Positions 17,796 to 29,766 of a stretch of 35,447 nt of DNA are shown in pieces; position 1 is the stretch's first letter, and each line of letters begins with the position of its first letter. The position numbers were made by a program, and so were the translations under genes. The stretch lies in the NCBI GenBank assembly GCA_004294095.1, contig RDZR01000055.1, positions 1-35,447 of the forward strand, in the 5' to 3' direction. This DNA comes from Verrucomicrobiota bacterium (lineage in GTDB: Bacteria > Verrucomicrobiota > Verrucomicrobiia > Verrucomicrobiales > Akkermansiaceae). The notes below the pieces were generated by a model. It was not told the DNA's origin. It did no database searches and saw only the letters and a program-made list of their open reading frames with translations.

Positions 17796-19637
17796 TTAAT
17801 ACATCCTCGCGGCTAACAGCTCGCGTTGGAATATCAATTCTTTGGGCAGGTGATCATAAAGCTCGATAAAGAACTCGCCTTGGCTTGTAAGCTCGGCCTT
17901 CCATTCCGAGCGATTAAAGGCCATCACCTTATCATATTCTTTTTCGGTGAATCCTTCGAGCCCCTCGAAATTGAAGTCCTCAAATCCCGGAATCCAACCG
18001 ATCTGCGTCTCATGCCCTGCGGCGTGGCCATGACAACGCTTCACAATCCATTCAAGCACGCGCATGTTTTCGCCGAATCCGGGCCATAAGAAATTCCCCT
18101 CCGCATCTTTGCGGAACCAATTGACGTGGAAAATCCGCGGCAGATGTTTGATGGTGCGGCGCATTTCTAACCAATGCCCAAAATACTGGCCCATATTATA
18201 GCCAGCAAATGGAAGCATGGCCATCGGATCGCGGCGCACTTTGCCAATTTGACCGAAAGCGGCAGCCGTCATTTCTGAGCCCATCGTCGCCCCGAGATAG
18301 ACTCCATGGCTCCAGTTAAATGCTTGAAAAACGAGCGGCATCGTCGTCGCGCGGCGTCCACCAAAAATAATGCCATCGATCGGCACGCCATCTGGATTTT
18401 GCCATGCAGGATCTACCGATGGGCATTGCGAAGCGGGAGCCGTGAAGCGCGCGTTGGCATGGGCACATGGGCGGCCACAATCGGGAGACCATGATTGGCC
18501 CGTCCAATCAATTGCGTGAGCAGGCGGCTCGCCATCGATGCCTTCCCACCAGACATCGCCATCATCTGTGAGGCCGACGTTGGTGAAAATCACATTGGCT
18601 TTGATCGATTCCATCGCCAGCGGATTCGTTTTATACGATGTGCCAGGAGCGACTCCAAAGTATCCCGTTTCCGGATTGATGGCGTGAAGCTTTCCATCTT
18701 CATGTGGCCAAATCCATGCAATATCATCACCCACGATCGATGTCTTCCAGCCAGCATCTTGATAGATTTTTGGCGGAATTAACATCGCTAAGTTCGTCTT
18801 CCCACAAGCGGATGGAAATGCCACGGCGAGATACGTCGTCTCTCCTTCCGGGGAATGAACGCCGACGATGAGCATGTGCTCAGCCATCCATGAATGCTCG
18901 CGGGCGATGTTAGATGCGATGCGCAGCGCTAAGCATTTTTTCCCTAACAGAGCATTGCCGCCGTAGCCGGAGCCATAGGACATGATTTCCCGAGTGTCTG
19001 GAAAATGGACGATGTATTTGTCCTCGTTGCATGGCCATGGCACGTCCGCTTGGCCTGGTTCTAACGGCGCACCTACGGAATGTAAGCAGGGGATGAAATG
19101 GCCGTATCCATCGCGCTTGTTAGAGATCTTACCGCTTGCTTCGTCTTCCAAACGTTGCAGCACATGAGAGCCCATATGAGCCATGATCCGCATATTGACT
19201 ACGACGTAAGCACTATCCGTGATCTCGATGCCAATTTTAGCCAAGGGCGAATCTAACGGACCCATGCAAAATGGAATCACATACATCGTGCGGCCCTTCA
19301 TGCAGCCAGAAAATTTCCCCTTCAATTTTTCGCGCATTTCCTTGGGATCTGCCCAGTGATTGGTCGGCCCCACTTCGTCTGGACGACGCGTGCAAATGAA
19401 CGTGCGGTCTTCCACGCGGGCGACATCCGAGGGAGTCGATCGAGCAAGAAATGAATTGGGTCTCTTTTCCGGATTGAGGCGGGTAAAGGTGCCTTTTTCG
19501 ACCATCATGCTGGTCAGTCGGTCCCACTCTTCCTGGGAGCCATCGCTCCATTCCACGGCCTCTGGGGTGCAAAGCTCAATCATGGCTTCTACCCACGCTT
19601 TTAATTCTGGATGAGATGTTTGATATGTTGTCTTCAT
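17796..19637 (-). CDS. pckG: Phosphoenolpyruvate carboxykinase (GTP), 613 aa
   Basis: Cytoplasmic enzyme that converts oxaloacetate and GTP to phosphoenolpyruvate, CO2 and GDP, the first committed step of gluconeogenesis. Length and motifs fit the GTP-dependent class: the PEPCK P-loop FPSACGKTN (274-282), the metal-binding GDDIAWIW (303-310), [12 protein letters not shown] soon after, and [12 protein letters not shown] near 416. The start at Met 19637 ([15 protein letters not shown]) fits family N-termini; an in-frame reading 13 residues longer is mostly hydrophobic and unlikely. It ends at a strong terminator. A 17-bp palindrome lies 50 bp upstream of the start. Confidence 0.95.
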   Translation of the reverse strand: MKTTYQTSHPELKAWVEAMIELCTPEAVEWSDGSQEEWDRLTSMMVEKGTFTRLNPEKRPNSFLARSTPSDVARVEDRTFICTRRPDEVGPTNHWADPKEMREKLKGKFSGCMKGRTMYVIPFCMGPLDSPLAKIGIEITDSAYVVVNMRIMAHMGSHVLQRLEDEASGKISNKRDGYGHFIPCLHSVGAPLEPGQADVPWPCNEDKYIVHFPDTREIMSYGSGYGGNALLGKKCLALRIASNIAREHSWMAEHMLIVGVHSPEGETTYLAVAFPSACGKTNLAMLIPPKIYQDAGWKTSIVGDDIAWIWPHEDGKLHAINPETGYFGVAPGTSYKTNPLAMESIKANVIFTNVGLTDDGDVWWEGIDGEPPAHAIDWTGQSWSPDCGRPCAHANARFTAPASQCPSVDPAWQNPDGVPIDGIIFGGRRATTMPLVFQAFNWSHGVYLGATMGSEMTAAAFGQIGKVRRDPMAMLPFAGYNMGQYFGHWLEMRRTIKHLPRIFHVNWFRKDAEGNFLWPGFGENMRVLEWIVKRCHGHAAGHETQIGWIPGFEDFNFEGLEGFTEKEYDKVMAFNRSEWKAELTSQGEFFIELYDHLPKELIFQRELLAARMY

Positions 19638-19686
19638 GACAGCTATGAAATAACAAACAACGCACGCAACCAGCAAGCAGATGCGG

Positions 19687-19703
19687 ATTTATGATTCATA
19701 AAT
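19687..19703. promoter_or_regulatory. Palindrome upstream of pckG
   Basis: ATTTATGA-T-TCATAAAT is a perfect inverted repeat with one central base, 50 bp upstream of the pckG start and 49 bp downstream of the helicase gene's stop. Size and symmetry suit a dimeric regulator that could sense carbon status. No U-tract follows it, so it is not a good terminator. Confidence 0.45.
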
Positions 19704-19751
19704 GAAAAGCCATGCACAGTCGCCAATGCGCGGATTTTCTCGCCGGAACCA

Positions 19752-22700
19752 TCAAAATGCCAATGCGCAGCGGTGCCGCGTGGAAATCAAGACGCAGGTG
19801 ATTTCTGCGTTGGGGAAAATCAGCGCCAGCGCTGCTCGGTATGCTTCTAACTGTTTCGTATAACGATCTAACAACTCACTTGCGTGCTGGACAGCATCGG
19901 TTTTGTAATCGAGCACCTCAACCCGTGCCACATCGCCGGATGCATTCGTTTCCAAATGAAGCCGATCGATCACGCCACTCATCCATGCGCCATCTAACAT
20001 CGCATCGATCGCTTGTTCATGAAATAGCCGGATCATGCGGCCACGGCGCTGGAACCAATGCGCGACTTGCTCGTCTTTGAGAACATCCACAACTACCGCG
20101 CCCGCCTCGCGATCAGAAAAATTTTGCGGGATTCCCGTTTCATCAATCCAGCCGATGTTTTCAAATTCGAGGTGCACGGCATTTCCGAATGCTTTTCCTC
20201 CGGCATTGAAATCGGCGGGCGCGTGCTTGGCAGATTTCTCGCCGCTCGGAGTTCGCCGTTGCATGGGTGCCGCGGCAGGCCGGAGGGAAATCGCCTGCTT
20301 TGGCTCGGGCTGATTAAGATCGAGCAATGGCATTTCCTCAAACCAGTTAGAAATACCTGCGTGATAGATGATGCCATCTAACAGCGATGAATGTGAAGCA
20401 AACGAACTTCGCAACCAATTCACCAGCGTAGCTTTATCCGCATCGTCAGCCTTCGCTGGTTTTTCCAAAAAAAGATAAAGCCCACGCTTGGCTCTCGTGA
20501 TGGCGACGTAGAGCAGACACATCGCCTCGTAGCCCTGCTTCTTTTCCCACGCCTCCTCAAGTGACTTGATCTCAGGAGTCATCTTTCTCACCCATTGTGG
20601 CGGGGCATCGCAGATACACGCATCACTTAGAGCAAACTCAAAATGACCGCTGTTAGGGATTTTCTCCTTTGGAACTTGCGGGATAATGACCACATCAAAT
20701 CCAAGGCCCTTTGACTTATGGATCGTCATCACTTGGATGGTTGCCGAGCCTGCCGCTTCATTCACCACCAGCCGCTTCAGCCATGAACGAGCGTCGGCCG
20801 CGCTCAAGGTCGCTTGCTGGTCAAAGTCTGCGAGTGATTGTAAAATTTCTTGGGCGCAGCGTTTGGAAAATGGCGGCCAACTCGCAATGAACTCATCACA
20901 TACCTGATGCATCATGCCTGCCCAGCCGGACGAACTAATAACCTCATGCAATTTCTCCCAAACGCGGTTCCACGCTTGCCCATAGTTGGATAGTAGTCGG
21001 TCCGCGAGCGGCGACATTTCAATGACTCTGCGAGCGAACTCATTTGATGGATCATCCAACCAGCATACGAGCTGATTCAGCAAAACTCCCACCGTGTCCT
21101 CCGAGATAGGACACCGCGCTCCATCCTCCACCACTTGATGGCCTGCGGCGCGCAAAGCATTCGCCCACTTCTTAACAGATTCATTATCGCGCACTAAAAC
21201 ACAGCAGCTCATCGCACGCTTCTGAACTTGCAAACGATCTAACAAATCAAAAACCGCCTCTTCCAACGCATCCTCTCCTTTTTCAATTTCGTAAACAATG
21301 GCTTCACCTGTTAGATTCGGATTACTGGCCACATGATCCTGCCATTGCCAATCGTTAGCAGCTTCGCCAAAAATTGTTTTAATCGTCATTTGATCTCCAC
21401 AAACTGCATTGACCAAATCGAGCACTGCTGGCGATGAACGATACGATGTTGTTAGGCTTTCTTGCGAAAATACCGAGCCGTATTTATCAAGAATTCGATC
21501 AAATAACGTCACATCACCGCCGCGCCAGCCGTAGATCGCTTGCTTGCGATCGCCGACGATAAACGTCGATTGATCTGGATCAGTAATCGCTTCTTCAATC
21601 AACGGAGATAGGCCTAGCCAATCATCATGGCTGGTGTCTTGAAATTCATCTAACAGCCAGTGTTGAAATTTTGCATCGAGTTGAAAATCGATGGCCTCGC
21701 GGCGCAGGCGTTGGTCCTCAGTTTGCGTCCAGCGGCCCATCAGAAATTTCACATCGTCGTAGCCGAGTAAGCCTCGCTTGCGCAATTGCTTTTCGCAAAG
21801 AGCATCATAGCCAACCATGATGAAATAAATCGCTCTCGTCCGCTGCACTGCGGCTGCTAGCTCGGCATCCGCGATGATCCGAAGCATGGCGCGCAGCTTG
21901 GTGGCGAGAGGCTGAGGCAATGAGTGGACTTTTCTGTTATAGCAAATTTCTAACGGATCTAAATCGCGAGAGCAATGATCTAACAGCTGCTCGGGAATCT
22001 TGTTTTTAAAATCGATGATTCCACTGCCTGTGCTGTGTGCCGCGCAGTTTTCCACAAACTTTTTAAGATGTTTGTGAAACTCATTCTCAGGCATGGATTC
22101 CATGGCATCAAGAACGTCGCGGGTGATTTCACCGCGTTGCAAATTCCATGTAGAGATTTCAATTTTTTCAAATGCCTGTGGCCCCCATTCTAAGCCAACA
22201 TGCTGGCGATACAATTTCTGCCAAGTTTTAACAAATTCTTGCAACTTGGCGGCCACCGACACGCCTTCTTTGCCAATCGTCGTGCGGCGAAACGCTTTAA
22301 TGAATTCATCCACCGCCTGATCTTCGCGTGTGTCTGATAGAATTTGTGCTAAAATTTGCTCTTTTTCCGCCGATTCACGATTCGTATCTAACACCTGAAA
22401 CCGCCCGCCCGTCACGCCCAGATCATATTGAAAAGCGCGGACGATTTTTGCGAAAAATCCATCATTGGTGCTAAGCGTCATCCTCGGCAAAGCACGCACC
22501 ACCTGGCCTAACAGATGTGTGAAATCTACATCTTCCACCGCGATCTCGTTGGCAATTTTTTGCGCGTCTTGAGACGATGCCGCGGCGCGTGCGAGCTTGC
22601 CTAAAATCGATTCCGCAAATTCACCCGCCGCTTTGCGCGTGAAAGTGAGTGCGACGATCGATTCTGGTGCGGCTCCTAGTGCGCACAGGCGGATGAAGCG

Positions 22701-22772
22701 ATTGCTGAGTCGGTATGTTTTTCCAGATCCGGCAGAGGCGCGGATGAGTTGATTTTTTTCGTGCGCTTGCAT
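19752..22772 (-). CDS. UvrD/RecB-like helicase-nuclease (AddA-type), 1006 aa
   Basis: ATP-dependent DNA helicase with a C-terminal nuclease, probably acting on double-strand breaks. Superfamily 1A motifs are complete: Walker A ASAGSGKT (12-19), motif Ia LTFTRKAAGEF, motif II LLDEFQDTSHDDW near 378, motif III IVGDRKQAIYGWRGGD, motif IV TTSYRSSPAVL, motif V VMTIHKSKGLGFDVVI and motif VI LYVAITRAKRGLYLF. The C-terminal part has the RecB-family nuclease pattern GVIDRLHLE, then VEVLDYKTD and YTKQLEAYRAAL (Asp, Asp-x-Lys). This is the AddA layout. AddA normally works with AddB, which is usually adjacent; none is seen here, and both neighbours are unrelated. It ends shortly after the nuclease motifs, so it is complete but compact. 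Confidence 0.85.
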   Translation of the reverse strand: MQAHEKNQLIRASAGSGKTYRLSNRFIRLCALGAAPESIVALTFTRKAAGEFAESILGKLARAAASSQDAQKIANEIAVEDVDFTHLLGQVVRALPRMTLSTNDGFFAKIVRAFQYDLGVTGGRFQVLDTNRESAEKEQILAQILSDTREDQAVDEFIKAFRRTTIGKEGVSVAAKLQEFVKTWQKLYRQHVGLEWGPQAFEKIEISTWNLQRGEITRDVLDAMESMPENEFHKHLKKFVENCAAHSTGSGIIDFKNKIPEQLLDHCSRDLDPLEICYNRKVHSLPQPLATKLRAMLRIIADAELAAAVQRTRAIYFIMVGYDALCEKQLRKRGLLGYDDVKFLMGRWTQTEDQRLRREAIDFQLDAKFQHWLLDEFQDTSHDDWLGLSPLIEEAITDPDQSTFIVGDRKQAIYGWRGGDVTLFDRILDKYGSVFSQESLTTSYRSSPAVLDLVNAVCGDQMTIKTIFGEAANDWQWQDHVASNPNLTGEAIVYEIEKGEDALEEAVFDLLDRLQVQKRAMSCCVLVRDNESVKKWANALRAAGHQVVEDGARCPISEDTVGVLLNQLVCWLDDPSNEFARRVIEMSPLADRLLSNYGQAWNRVWEKLHEVISSSGWAGMMHQVCDEFIASWPPFSKRCAQEILQSLADFDQQATLSAADARSWLKRLVVNEAAGSATIQVMTIHKSKGLGFDVVIIPQVPKEKIPNSGHFEFALSDACICDAPPQWVRKMTPEIKSLEEAWEKKQGYEAMCLLYVAITRAKRGLYLFLEKPAKADDADKATLVNWLRSSFASHSSLLDGIIYHAGISNWFEEMPLLDLNQPEPKQAISLRPAAAPMQRRTPSGEKSAKHAPADFNAGGKAFGNAVHLEFENIGWIDETGIPQNFSDREAGAVVVDVLKDEQVAHWFQRRGRMIRLFHEQAIDAMLDGAWMSGVIDRLHLETNASGDVARVEVLDYKTDAVQHASELLDRYTKQLEAYRAALALIFPNAEITCVLISTRHRCALAF

Positions 22773-22876
22773 CGATGATTCAGATGCTGCGAAAGATGCG
22801 TGATTTCAATCGCAGCCGCCAGACAAATGATGTGCTTTGCCATTGACTTCACGGCAGGTCAGGAAATTCTCGACAC

Positions 22877-23686
22877 ATGAGCGAGGCGATGGATTGGAGG
22901 GAAATTCAGCTCGGCGACGGGCAGTGGATGAAGCGGAAATTCGGCCAAATATGGTTGTTTGTGCTGAGTGCTCGCCACGAATGGCGGGTGGCGCAAGTGC
23001 CCTCCGCAGTTGCGGAAAAATTGCCAGATCACGGCGTGCTGTCTGATCTAACAGAGCGCTTCAATTGGCAGCGTTGGAATCGCTGTGCAGAGGATACGCA
23101 GATTCATTTCCGCCCCGCCTATCCGACGTTGCCAGTCGTTGCTCGGCCGCGAGATGCCTTTTTTCTCTCACCACAAGGGCGCACGGATTTTTACGTGGGC
23201 ATTCCGGCATGCGTCGATGTGTTAGGCGGCTGCAATGGCAAGATGATGAAGCTATGTTCATTTTCGACTGAGAATCTAACAAAAACGTGGCATGGCACGA
23301 CGCATCATGGCAACCTCGCCTATGCTTTGCGCACAGAAGCCCGCCGCGATCTTGCCGCTGAGCCATTCGTGCTTCATGAAATTATTTTCAAAGTGGAAAT
23401 TTCTAACAACGGCAAAGTTCACCTTCCTTTTGAACGGCTTTATGTCGAAACTCAACACCTCGCGATTTTCGACAACGGCCGCCAGCTTTGGGGCAATGCG
23501 GCGCGCATTCACATCGATCCAGAAAATCACTCTGCGTCTAACATCACCTACGCTGCCAATCCAAGTGCAGATGCCGGCGATGTCACCCAACTCACTGCAC
23601 CGCGTGAGGGCCGCAAGCGCAGCTCTGTTTTTCGCAGTAGTCTGGCGCGAGTGATCGATCAATTTGACTTATTTCAAGAAATCTAA
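22877..23686 (+). CDS. DUF432-like protein upstream of a mechanosensitive channel, 269 aa
   Basis: Function unknown. No signal peptide or membrane segment. The sequence is beta-rich, with FFLSPQGRTDFYVGIPA near 97-113, GNLAYALRTEARRDL near 145-160, HEIIFKVEISN near 166, and HLPFERLYVETQHLAIF near 182-198. I believe it matches the DUF432 family, which recurs next to MscS channels in bacteria and archaea, but this is from recall of the pattern and context, not a search. It ends 5 bp before the mscS start, and the two are almost certainly co-transcribed, so it may regulate or attach to the channel. The start is the first ATG after the divergent helicase gene. Confidence 0.55.
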   Translation: MSEAMDWREIQLGDGQWMKRKFGQIWLFVLSARHEWRVAQVPSAVAEKLPDHGVLSDLTERFNWQRWNRCAEDTQIHFRPAYPTLPVVARPRDAFFLSPQGRTDFYVGIPACVDVLGGCNGKMMKLCSFSTENLTKTWHGTTHHGNLAYALRTEARRDLAAEPFVLHEIIFKVEISNNGKVHLPFERLYVETQHLAIFDNGRQLWGNAARIHIDPENHSASNITYAANPSADAGDVTQLTAPREGRKRSSVFRSSLARVIDQFDLFQEI

Positions 23687-23691
23687 CAACC

Positions 23692-24498
23692 ATGAATGAA
23701 GTCATTGTTTGGATCGAGTCATGGTTAACGAATGATACGATCCGTAATCTCCTCAGTGCGTGCCTAATCATTGGCATCGGGCTGCCGCTCGCAGCACTGC
23801 TAGCTCGGATTCTCTATCGCGTCACAAGTGTGCGCTTCTCATTGCAATCGGGGCTCATGCTTTCGCGAGCCGTGCGCTGGATTTTATATCTTGTGATCGT
23901 CGCCACGGCGCTCAGAAATTTTGGCATTGATCTGGGCGCGGTGATGGGTGCTGCGGGCATCGTCGGCATCGCGGTCGGCTTCGCTGCGCAGACTTCACTC
24001 TCGAATGTGATTAGCGGATTTTTCTTACTCGCAGAAAAACCATTTGTCATCGGTGACTTCATCGAAGTGGCCGGCACCAGCGGAGTGGTCGATCACATTG
24101 GCATGATCTCGGCGACGATTCGCACGGCGGATAATCGCTCGGTGCGAATTGCGAATGAAACATTGGTCAAATCCCAAGTGATCAACATCACTAAGCATCC
24201 GATCCGGCGCTATGACATGACGATCAGTGTGAGCCAGCAGAACGATCTCGCCAGAGTTTTTGAAATTTTGCGCAAAACGGCAGAATGCCATCCACTTTGC
24301 TTGGACGAGCCTGAGCCATTTTTGTTATTCGTCGGTTTTACCCAGACCTCGGCAGATGTCATGCTCGGCGTTTGGGTGGTGAAGGAAGACTACGTGCAAG
24401 TCCGCAATTCGCTGCCGTCTATGGTGTTGGATGCCTTCAAGCGAGCCGATATTCATTTCCCACATGACCCTGCACAGTCAGCCATGGCCCGCAAATAG
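23692..24498 (+). CDS. MscS-family mechanosensitive ion channel, 268 aa
   Basis: Small-conductance mechanosensitive channel releasing solutes on osmotic downshock. Three membrane helices are visible (about 20-42, 58-76, 82-112). The third is the pore helix [20 protein letters not shown] (about 87-106), with the Gly/Ala packing typical of TM3. The cytoplasmic beta domain follows: [18 protein letters not shown], then [16 protein letters not shown] (about 146-160) and VKSQVINIT. Length is close to that of E. coli MscS (286 residues). It is paired with the preceding DUF432-like gene (5-bp gap). An aquaporin-family gene lies 2 kb downstream. Confidence 0.9.
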   Translation: MNEVIVWIESWLTNDTIRNLLSACLIIGIGLPLAALLARILYRVTSVRFSLQSGLMLSRAVRWILYLVIVATALRNFGIDLGAVMGAAGIVGIAVGFAAQTSLSNVISGFFLLAEKPFVIGDFIEVAGTSGVVDHIGMISATIRTADNRSVRIANETLVKSQVINITKHPIRRYDMTISVSQQNDLARVFEILRKTAECHPLCLDEPEPFLLFVGFTQTSADVMLGVWVVKEDYVQVRNSLPSMVLDAFKRADIHFPHDPAQSAMARK

Positions 24499-24554
24499 TC
24501 GGTGCATCAAAAATCGCCTTGGCACGTCCGCTGTGCACAACACGTAATCATTTC

Positions 24555-25331
24555 ATGCCCACGCTCGATCCCATCCGCGTCACTGTTTGGAGTGAATTCC
24601 GCCATGAAAAAAAGAACCCAAAGGTCGCTGAAATCTATCCGTTAGGAATGCACGAAACGATTGCTGATTTTCTCCGAACTCAAGAAGACATGACCGTGCG
24701 CACTGCGTATTTGGACCAGCCTGAGCATGGCCTAACAGAAAAAGTGTTAGATGAAACTGACGTGCTCATTTGGTGGGGACATATGGCACATGGCGAAGTG
24801 GCCGATGAGGTCGCAGAGCGCGCGCGCACGCGGGTGTTAGAAGGCATGGGGCTGGTTGCACTTCACTCTGCACATTACTCGAAAATTTTCAAAGGCCTGA
24901 TGGGAAGCACCTGCTCGCTCAAATGGCGGGAGGCCACCGATAAAGAACGACTGTGGAATATTTTCCCGTCTCATCCGATCACGCAAGGCATTGGCGAGTT
25001 TATCGAAATTCCGGCAGAAGAAATGTATAGCGAGCCATTTGGCATTCCTACGCCGGATGAATTGCTTTTCATTTCATGGTTCACGGGCGGCGAAGTCTTC
25101 CGTAGTGGAGCGACGTGGCAGCGTGGCCACGGCCGTGTCTTTTATTTCCGCCCAGGGCACGAGACGTATCCAACGTATCATCACGCCGATGTGCAGCGCG
25201 TGATCATCAATGGCGTGCGCTGGGCGAGGCAGACGGTGCGCATCGGCGATGATTGCCCGTGCGCCGCGCCGTTAGAGCCACTGCCTGCTGATCCAGATAG
25301 CGACGATCGCCCGACCGTTGGTTTCAAATAA
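24555..25331 (+). CDS. ThuA-like protein, 258 aa
   Basis: ThuA-family protein with a glutamine-amidotransferase-like fold. In rhizobia ThuA acts with the oxidoreductase ThuB in catabolism of trehalose and related disaccharides through 3-keto intermediates. Family features include [11 protein letters not shown] at the N-terminus, [14 protein letters not shown] near 80, [19 protein letters not shown] near 108-126 (the loop around a conserved His), and [18 protein letters not shown] near 205-222. ATG 24555 is preferred over a TTG at 24519 that would add a poor N-terminus. It is 17 bp upstream of a Gfo/Idh/MocA oxidoreductase, the arrangement expected of a ThuA/ThuB-type pair. Confidence 0.85.
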   Translation: MPTLDPIRVTVWSEFRHEKKNPKVAEIYPLGMHETIADFLRTQEDMTVRTAYLDQPEHGLTEKVLDETDVLIWWGHMAHGEVADEVAERARTRVLEGMGLVALHSAHYSKIFKGLMGSTCSLKWREATDKERLWNIFPSHPITQGIGEFIEIPAEEMYSEPFGIPTPDELLFISWFTGGEVFRSGATWQRGHGRVFYFRPGHETYPTYHHADVQRVIINGVRWARQTVRIGDDCPCAAPLEPLPADPDSDDRPTVGFK

Positions 25332-25348
25332 TTTCAACAACTCACATC

Positions 25349-27107
<1,759 letters not shown>

Positions 27108-27147
27108 AAAATCAGCGATCCAACGTCTTTGGCGCCGTTTTAGCGCG

Positions 27148-27178
27148 TGCGTCAGCTTGAGTGGAATGCAGTGACGCA
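27148..27178. repeat. Hairpin downstream of the aquaporin gene
   Basis: Arms TGCGTCA (27148-27154) and TGACGCA (27172-27178) with a 17-nt loop, 40 bp after the aquaporin stop. No T-run follows, so it may stabilise the transcript end rather than terminate. The rest of the 262-bp gap to the next gene shows no gene. Confidence 0.35.
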
Positions 27179-27369
27179 ATGCTTGTCTCACCGCCTCCGT
27201 GCGAAAGAACATAAAGCGCTGGGCAAAGTGAACATGCGCGGATTCACGCAAGGGATCATCATATTAGTAGATGATACGAGGCCAGCCCTTTTGCTATTAC
27301 TTTAGCTTTTTTCCCTAAACCCATTTTTGGTGATGGATATGGGTCAAGTATTGGCCTAAAGAATCAGGA

Positions 27370-29694
27370 ATGAAAAACCAAATAATCATTCTCTTGGTTT
27401 GTTTTCCCTTGGCGGCTTTATTCGCTGATACTTCATATATCAAAGAGTTCGAGGCCGCAGAGGCAATTCAAAAATCCGATCCTGATCTTGCATATGATGG
27501 ATTTATGCGCAGTTACGAGCTAGCCGTCATTGCGGCGGACTCCAATTACGCGATTTCCGCAGGACTCAAAGCCTGTTTCATCCAGCATGAAAAGCAACTG
27601 ACGGCGGCAACCGGGAAACTCGCGCGGCAAATGATTGACGAAATTCATCCCTTGCCCACTAAAATGCTGGGAAATGACATTTTTCGCCGAGCGCAGCTTT
27701 TTGGATTTCTTCAAAGCGGACTGCTCGATGAGGGGAAAATCGGCCTCTCTTGGCAAGCAAATCGCGCCGCCGCTGAAACCATGCGCGGCAAAAATCTAAC
27801 ATCCAGCGCGGGCGGCAAACCGATCTCGCTCGATGAAGTCATTCAAATGAAACCAAATATGCGTGGTATGGGTTGGCGCTTGATAGAAAAGGAAGCGTCT
27901 TTACTGGATCTCGCTGGGCAAACCAACAAAGCCCGCATGCTACTCGATGATGCAGCGTCATATCTCGGTGACAACTGGCTGGAGGCATCCAGCAACGAGC
28001 AATTTTATGCATTCAAACTCCTGTCTTCCCGTGCAAGTATCCTCGATTTTCTCGGCTACAAACAAGAGGCAATTAAGGCGCAACAGGAACTTGAAGCCGC
28101 CGCGAAAAATATAGGCATTTCGGAGAGATCACTTCTCATTTTGCAAGTGAACATATTGCGGAATCTCTCCCAATGGGAAGGCCCGTCGGAGGACTTGGTC
28201 CGCCAAGTCCGCGAAATTGACACTCGACTCAAAGCATTAGGAGTCAAATTCGGCGCAGGGAAAGTTTTAGCCAATATGGAACTCGACCTGCGGAATTTTG
28301 ACGATGCTCGCAAGGAGTTGAGCAAGAATTCGCGAGAGAGTGCCAAACTCGGCCACCTTTTCGCTACCCTATATGCGGATCGGGATGCCCTTATCGCCGA
28401 TTCCAAGAACGGCAAAGATGATTTGGATGCCGAGTATGCGCGGGTCCTAAGCAATATGCGATCCCAAGGGAACAAGCGTGGGGAGCCCACATTATATCGA
28501 GAATATGGAAGCTATCTACAAGATCGCAATCGCCCAGCAGAAGCAAACGCGATGTTCACCGAGGCGTTGCGGCTCACCCGCTCATTCGGTTGGACTCTTC
28601 ACGAACCTGGGCTGCTTTGTTTGGTTTTCGATGCACGCTTTCAAGCTGGGGATACTTCCGGAGCACTCAATGTTATAGCAGAAATAGAAAGCTGGATTCA
28701 GGCGAATCCAGAGGCGCCCGCGGCCAGAAAAGCACTTGCTGCCGGTGCTTGCGCCAAAGCATATGCACAGCTTGGAAATCGAGACATGGCAAAAGCTGCG
28801 CTCGCACTCGCCAGAAAATTCTCGACCGGCCTACCGGACTATCAAAAAGGCTGGCTCGATGAAGAAGTCGATTTTGCCGTCTCTCAAGCAAATGCTACAA
28901 GTAACGCTACCGCAGAAAAACCGATACCCATTTTGAAAGTCCAACCGTTGGAAGTGCTTAGCATGGCCACTCCTAGCGATGCAGCTCGCACAAGATTCTC
29001 GGTTTTCAATCCTACCAACACGCGCATCAATGGTGAGTGGGTGGTAAGCGGAAACGGTGCGGCTCTGGTGAATCAGGAAATCCTTTTCGATGTGGGCAAA
29101 CCGTCCGCCACCGTGAGCGTTCCTCAAACACTCGGCGTCGGTTCCTCTGGCCGCCTCTCTGCATATATCCGCGCTGCCAAGGAAATCACCCAATCTGAAA
29201 TCAAGGTTGCTTGGAAAAACCACGGTCAAACCACTGGCCCCGCATCCACATGGAGCATCCGTTGGGACGATGCTGCAATTCGTAGCGTGGTATTAGATGC
29301 TAGCAGTATCGAGAGCAATCCATTCCGCTACTTTCCGCTCTTTCACGAAATTTCGATGCCGCTTGGCGAGGAACTTGGCCTTCCCATCCGGCTGCGATCG
29401 ACTGTCCCGCTTCGTCTCGAATACTACGAAGCCCGTAGCCAGCGTTTGCTTGCAATCGATGCCAACGGCAATGGCGATTTCACCGAGTCCGGCGATCTCT
29501 ACATGGACAGCCAGTCAGGTGTCGCCGCGCCCTTCGTTCCCGCTTCAGAAACAGAGCGCCAAGTGACGCTCGAAGTCCATCTTTTCGCTTCTCAAAACGT
29601 AACGTCAGCTCTTAACAAAGACCCCATGATTCTAGAAGTGGAAGTTTTTCGTAACGGAGCTTGGACTAAGCAAGCAGAAGACATCGTGAAATAA
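27370..29694 (+). CDS. Secreted helical-repeat (TPR-like) protein of unknown function, 774 aa
   Basis: Not assigned to a known family. It has a signal peptide (MKNQIIILLVCFPLAALFA, 1-19) and then about 480 residues of helical hairpins with TPR-like spacing, for example DPDLAYDGFMRSYELAVIA (36-54), RPAEANAMFTEALRLTRSFG (about 384-403) and AKAYAQLGNRDMAKAALALA (about 460-479). From about 515 the sequence becomes beta-rich: an Ig-like domain (TRFSVFNPTNTRINGEWVVSG) and then a C-terminal region with DANGNGDFTESGDLYMD (about 696-712), a calcium-loop-like Asp pattern. The mix suggests a periplasmic or surface scaffold or solute-binding role. It is a single gene with roughly 260 bp of free upstream sequence. 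Confidence 0.65.
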   Translation: MKNQIIILLVCFPLAALFADTSYIKEFEAAEAIQKSDPDLAYDGFMRSYELAVIAADSNYAISAGLKACFIQHEKQLTAATGKLARQMIDEIHPLPTKMLGNDIFRRAQLFGFLQSGLLDEGKIGLSWQANRAAAETMRGKNLTSSAGGKPISLDEVIQMKPNMRGMGWRLIEKEASLLDLAGQTNKARMLLDDAASYLGDNWLEASSNEQFYAFKLLSSRASILDFLGYKQEAIKAQQELEAAAKNIGISERSLLILQVNILRNLSQWEGPSEDLVRQVREIDTRLKALGVKFGAGKVLANMELDLRNFDDARKELSKNSRESAKLGHLFATLYADRDALIADSKNGKDDLDAEYARVLSNMRSQGNKRGEPTLYREYGSYLQDRNRPAEANAMFTEALRLTRSFGWTLHEPGLLCLVFDARFQAGDTSGALNVIAEIESWIQANPEAPAARKALAAGACAKAYAQLGNRDMAKAALALARKFSTGLPDYQKGWLDEEVDFAVSQANATSNATAEKPIPILKVQPLEVLSMATPSDAARTRFSVFNPTNTRINGEWVVSGNGAALVNQEILFDVGKPSATVSVPQTLGVGSSGRLSAYIRAAKEITQSEIKVAWKNHGQTTGPASTWSIRWDDAAIRSVVLDASSIESNPFRYFPLFHEISMPLGEELGLPIRLRSTVPLRLEYYEARSQRLLAIDANGNGDFTESGDLYMDSQSGVAAPFVPASETERQVTLEVHLFASQNVTSALNKDPMILEVEVFRNGAWTKQAEDIVK

Positions 29695-29766
29695 ATCTCC
29701 CAACTAACTTAAACTGTTCTAGTGTCAAAAAAGCATCGCTATATCAGAATTGCAAAAAGCATGGCT

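Noticed and set aside
22820-22870. TTGACT near 22843 as a promoter of the DUF432-like gene
   Set aside because: No acceptable -10 sequence at 16-18 bp spacing.
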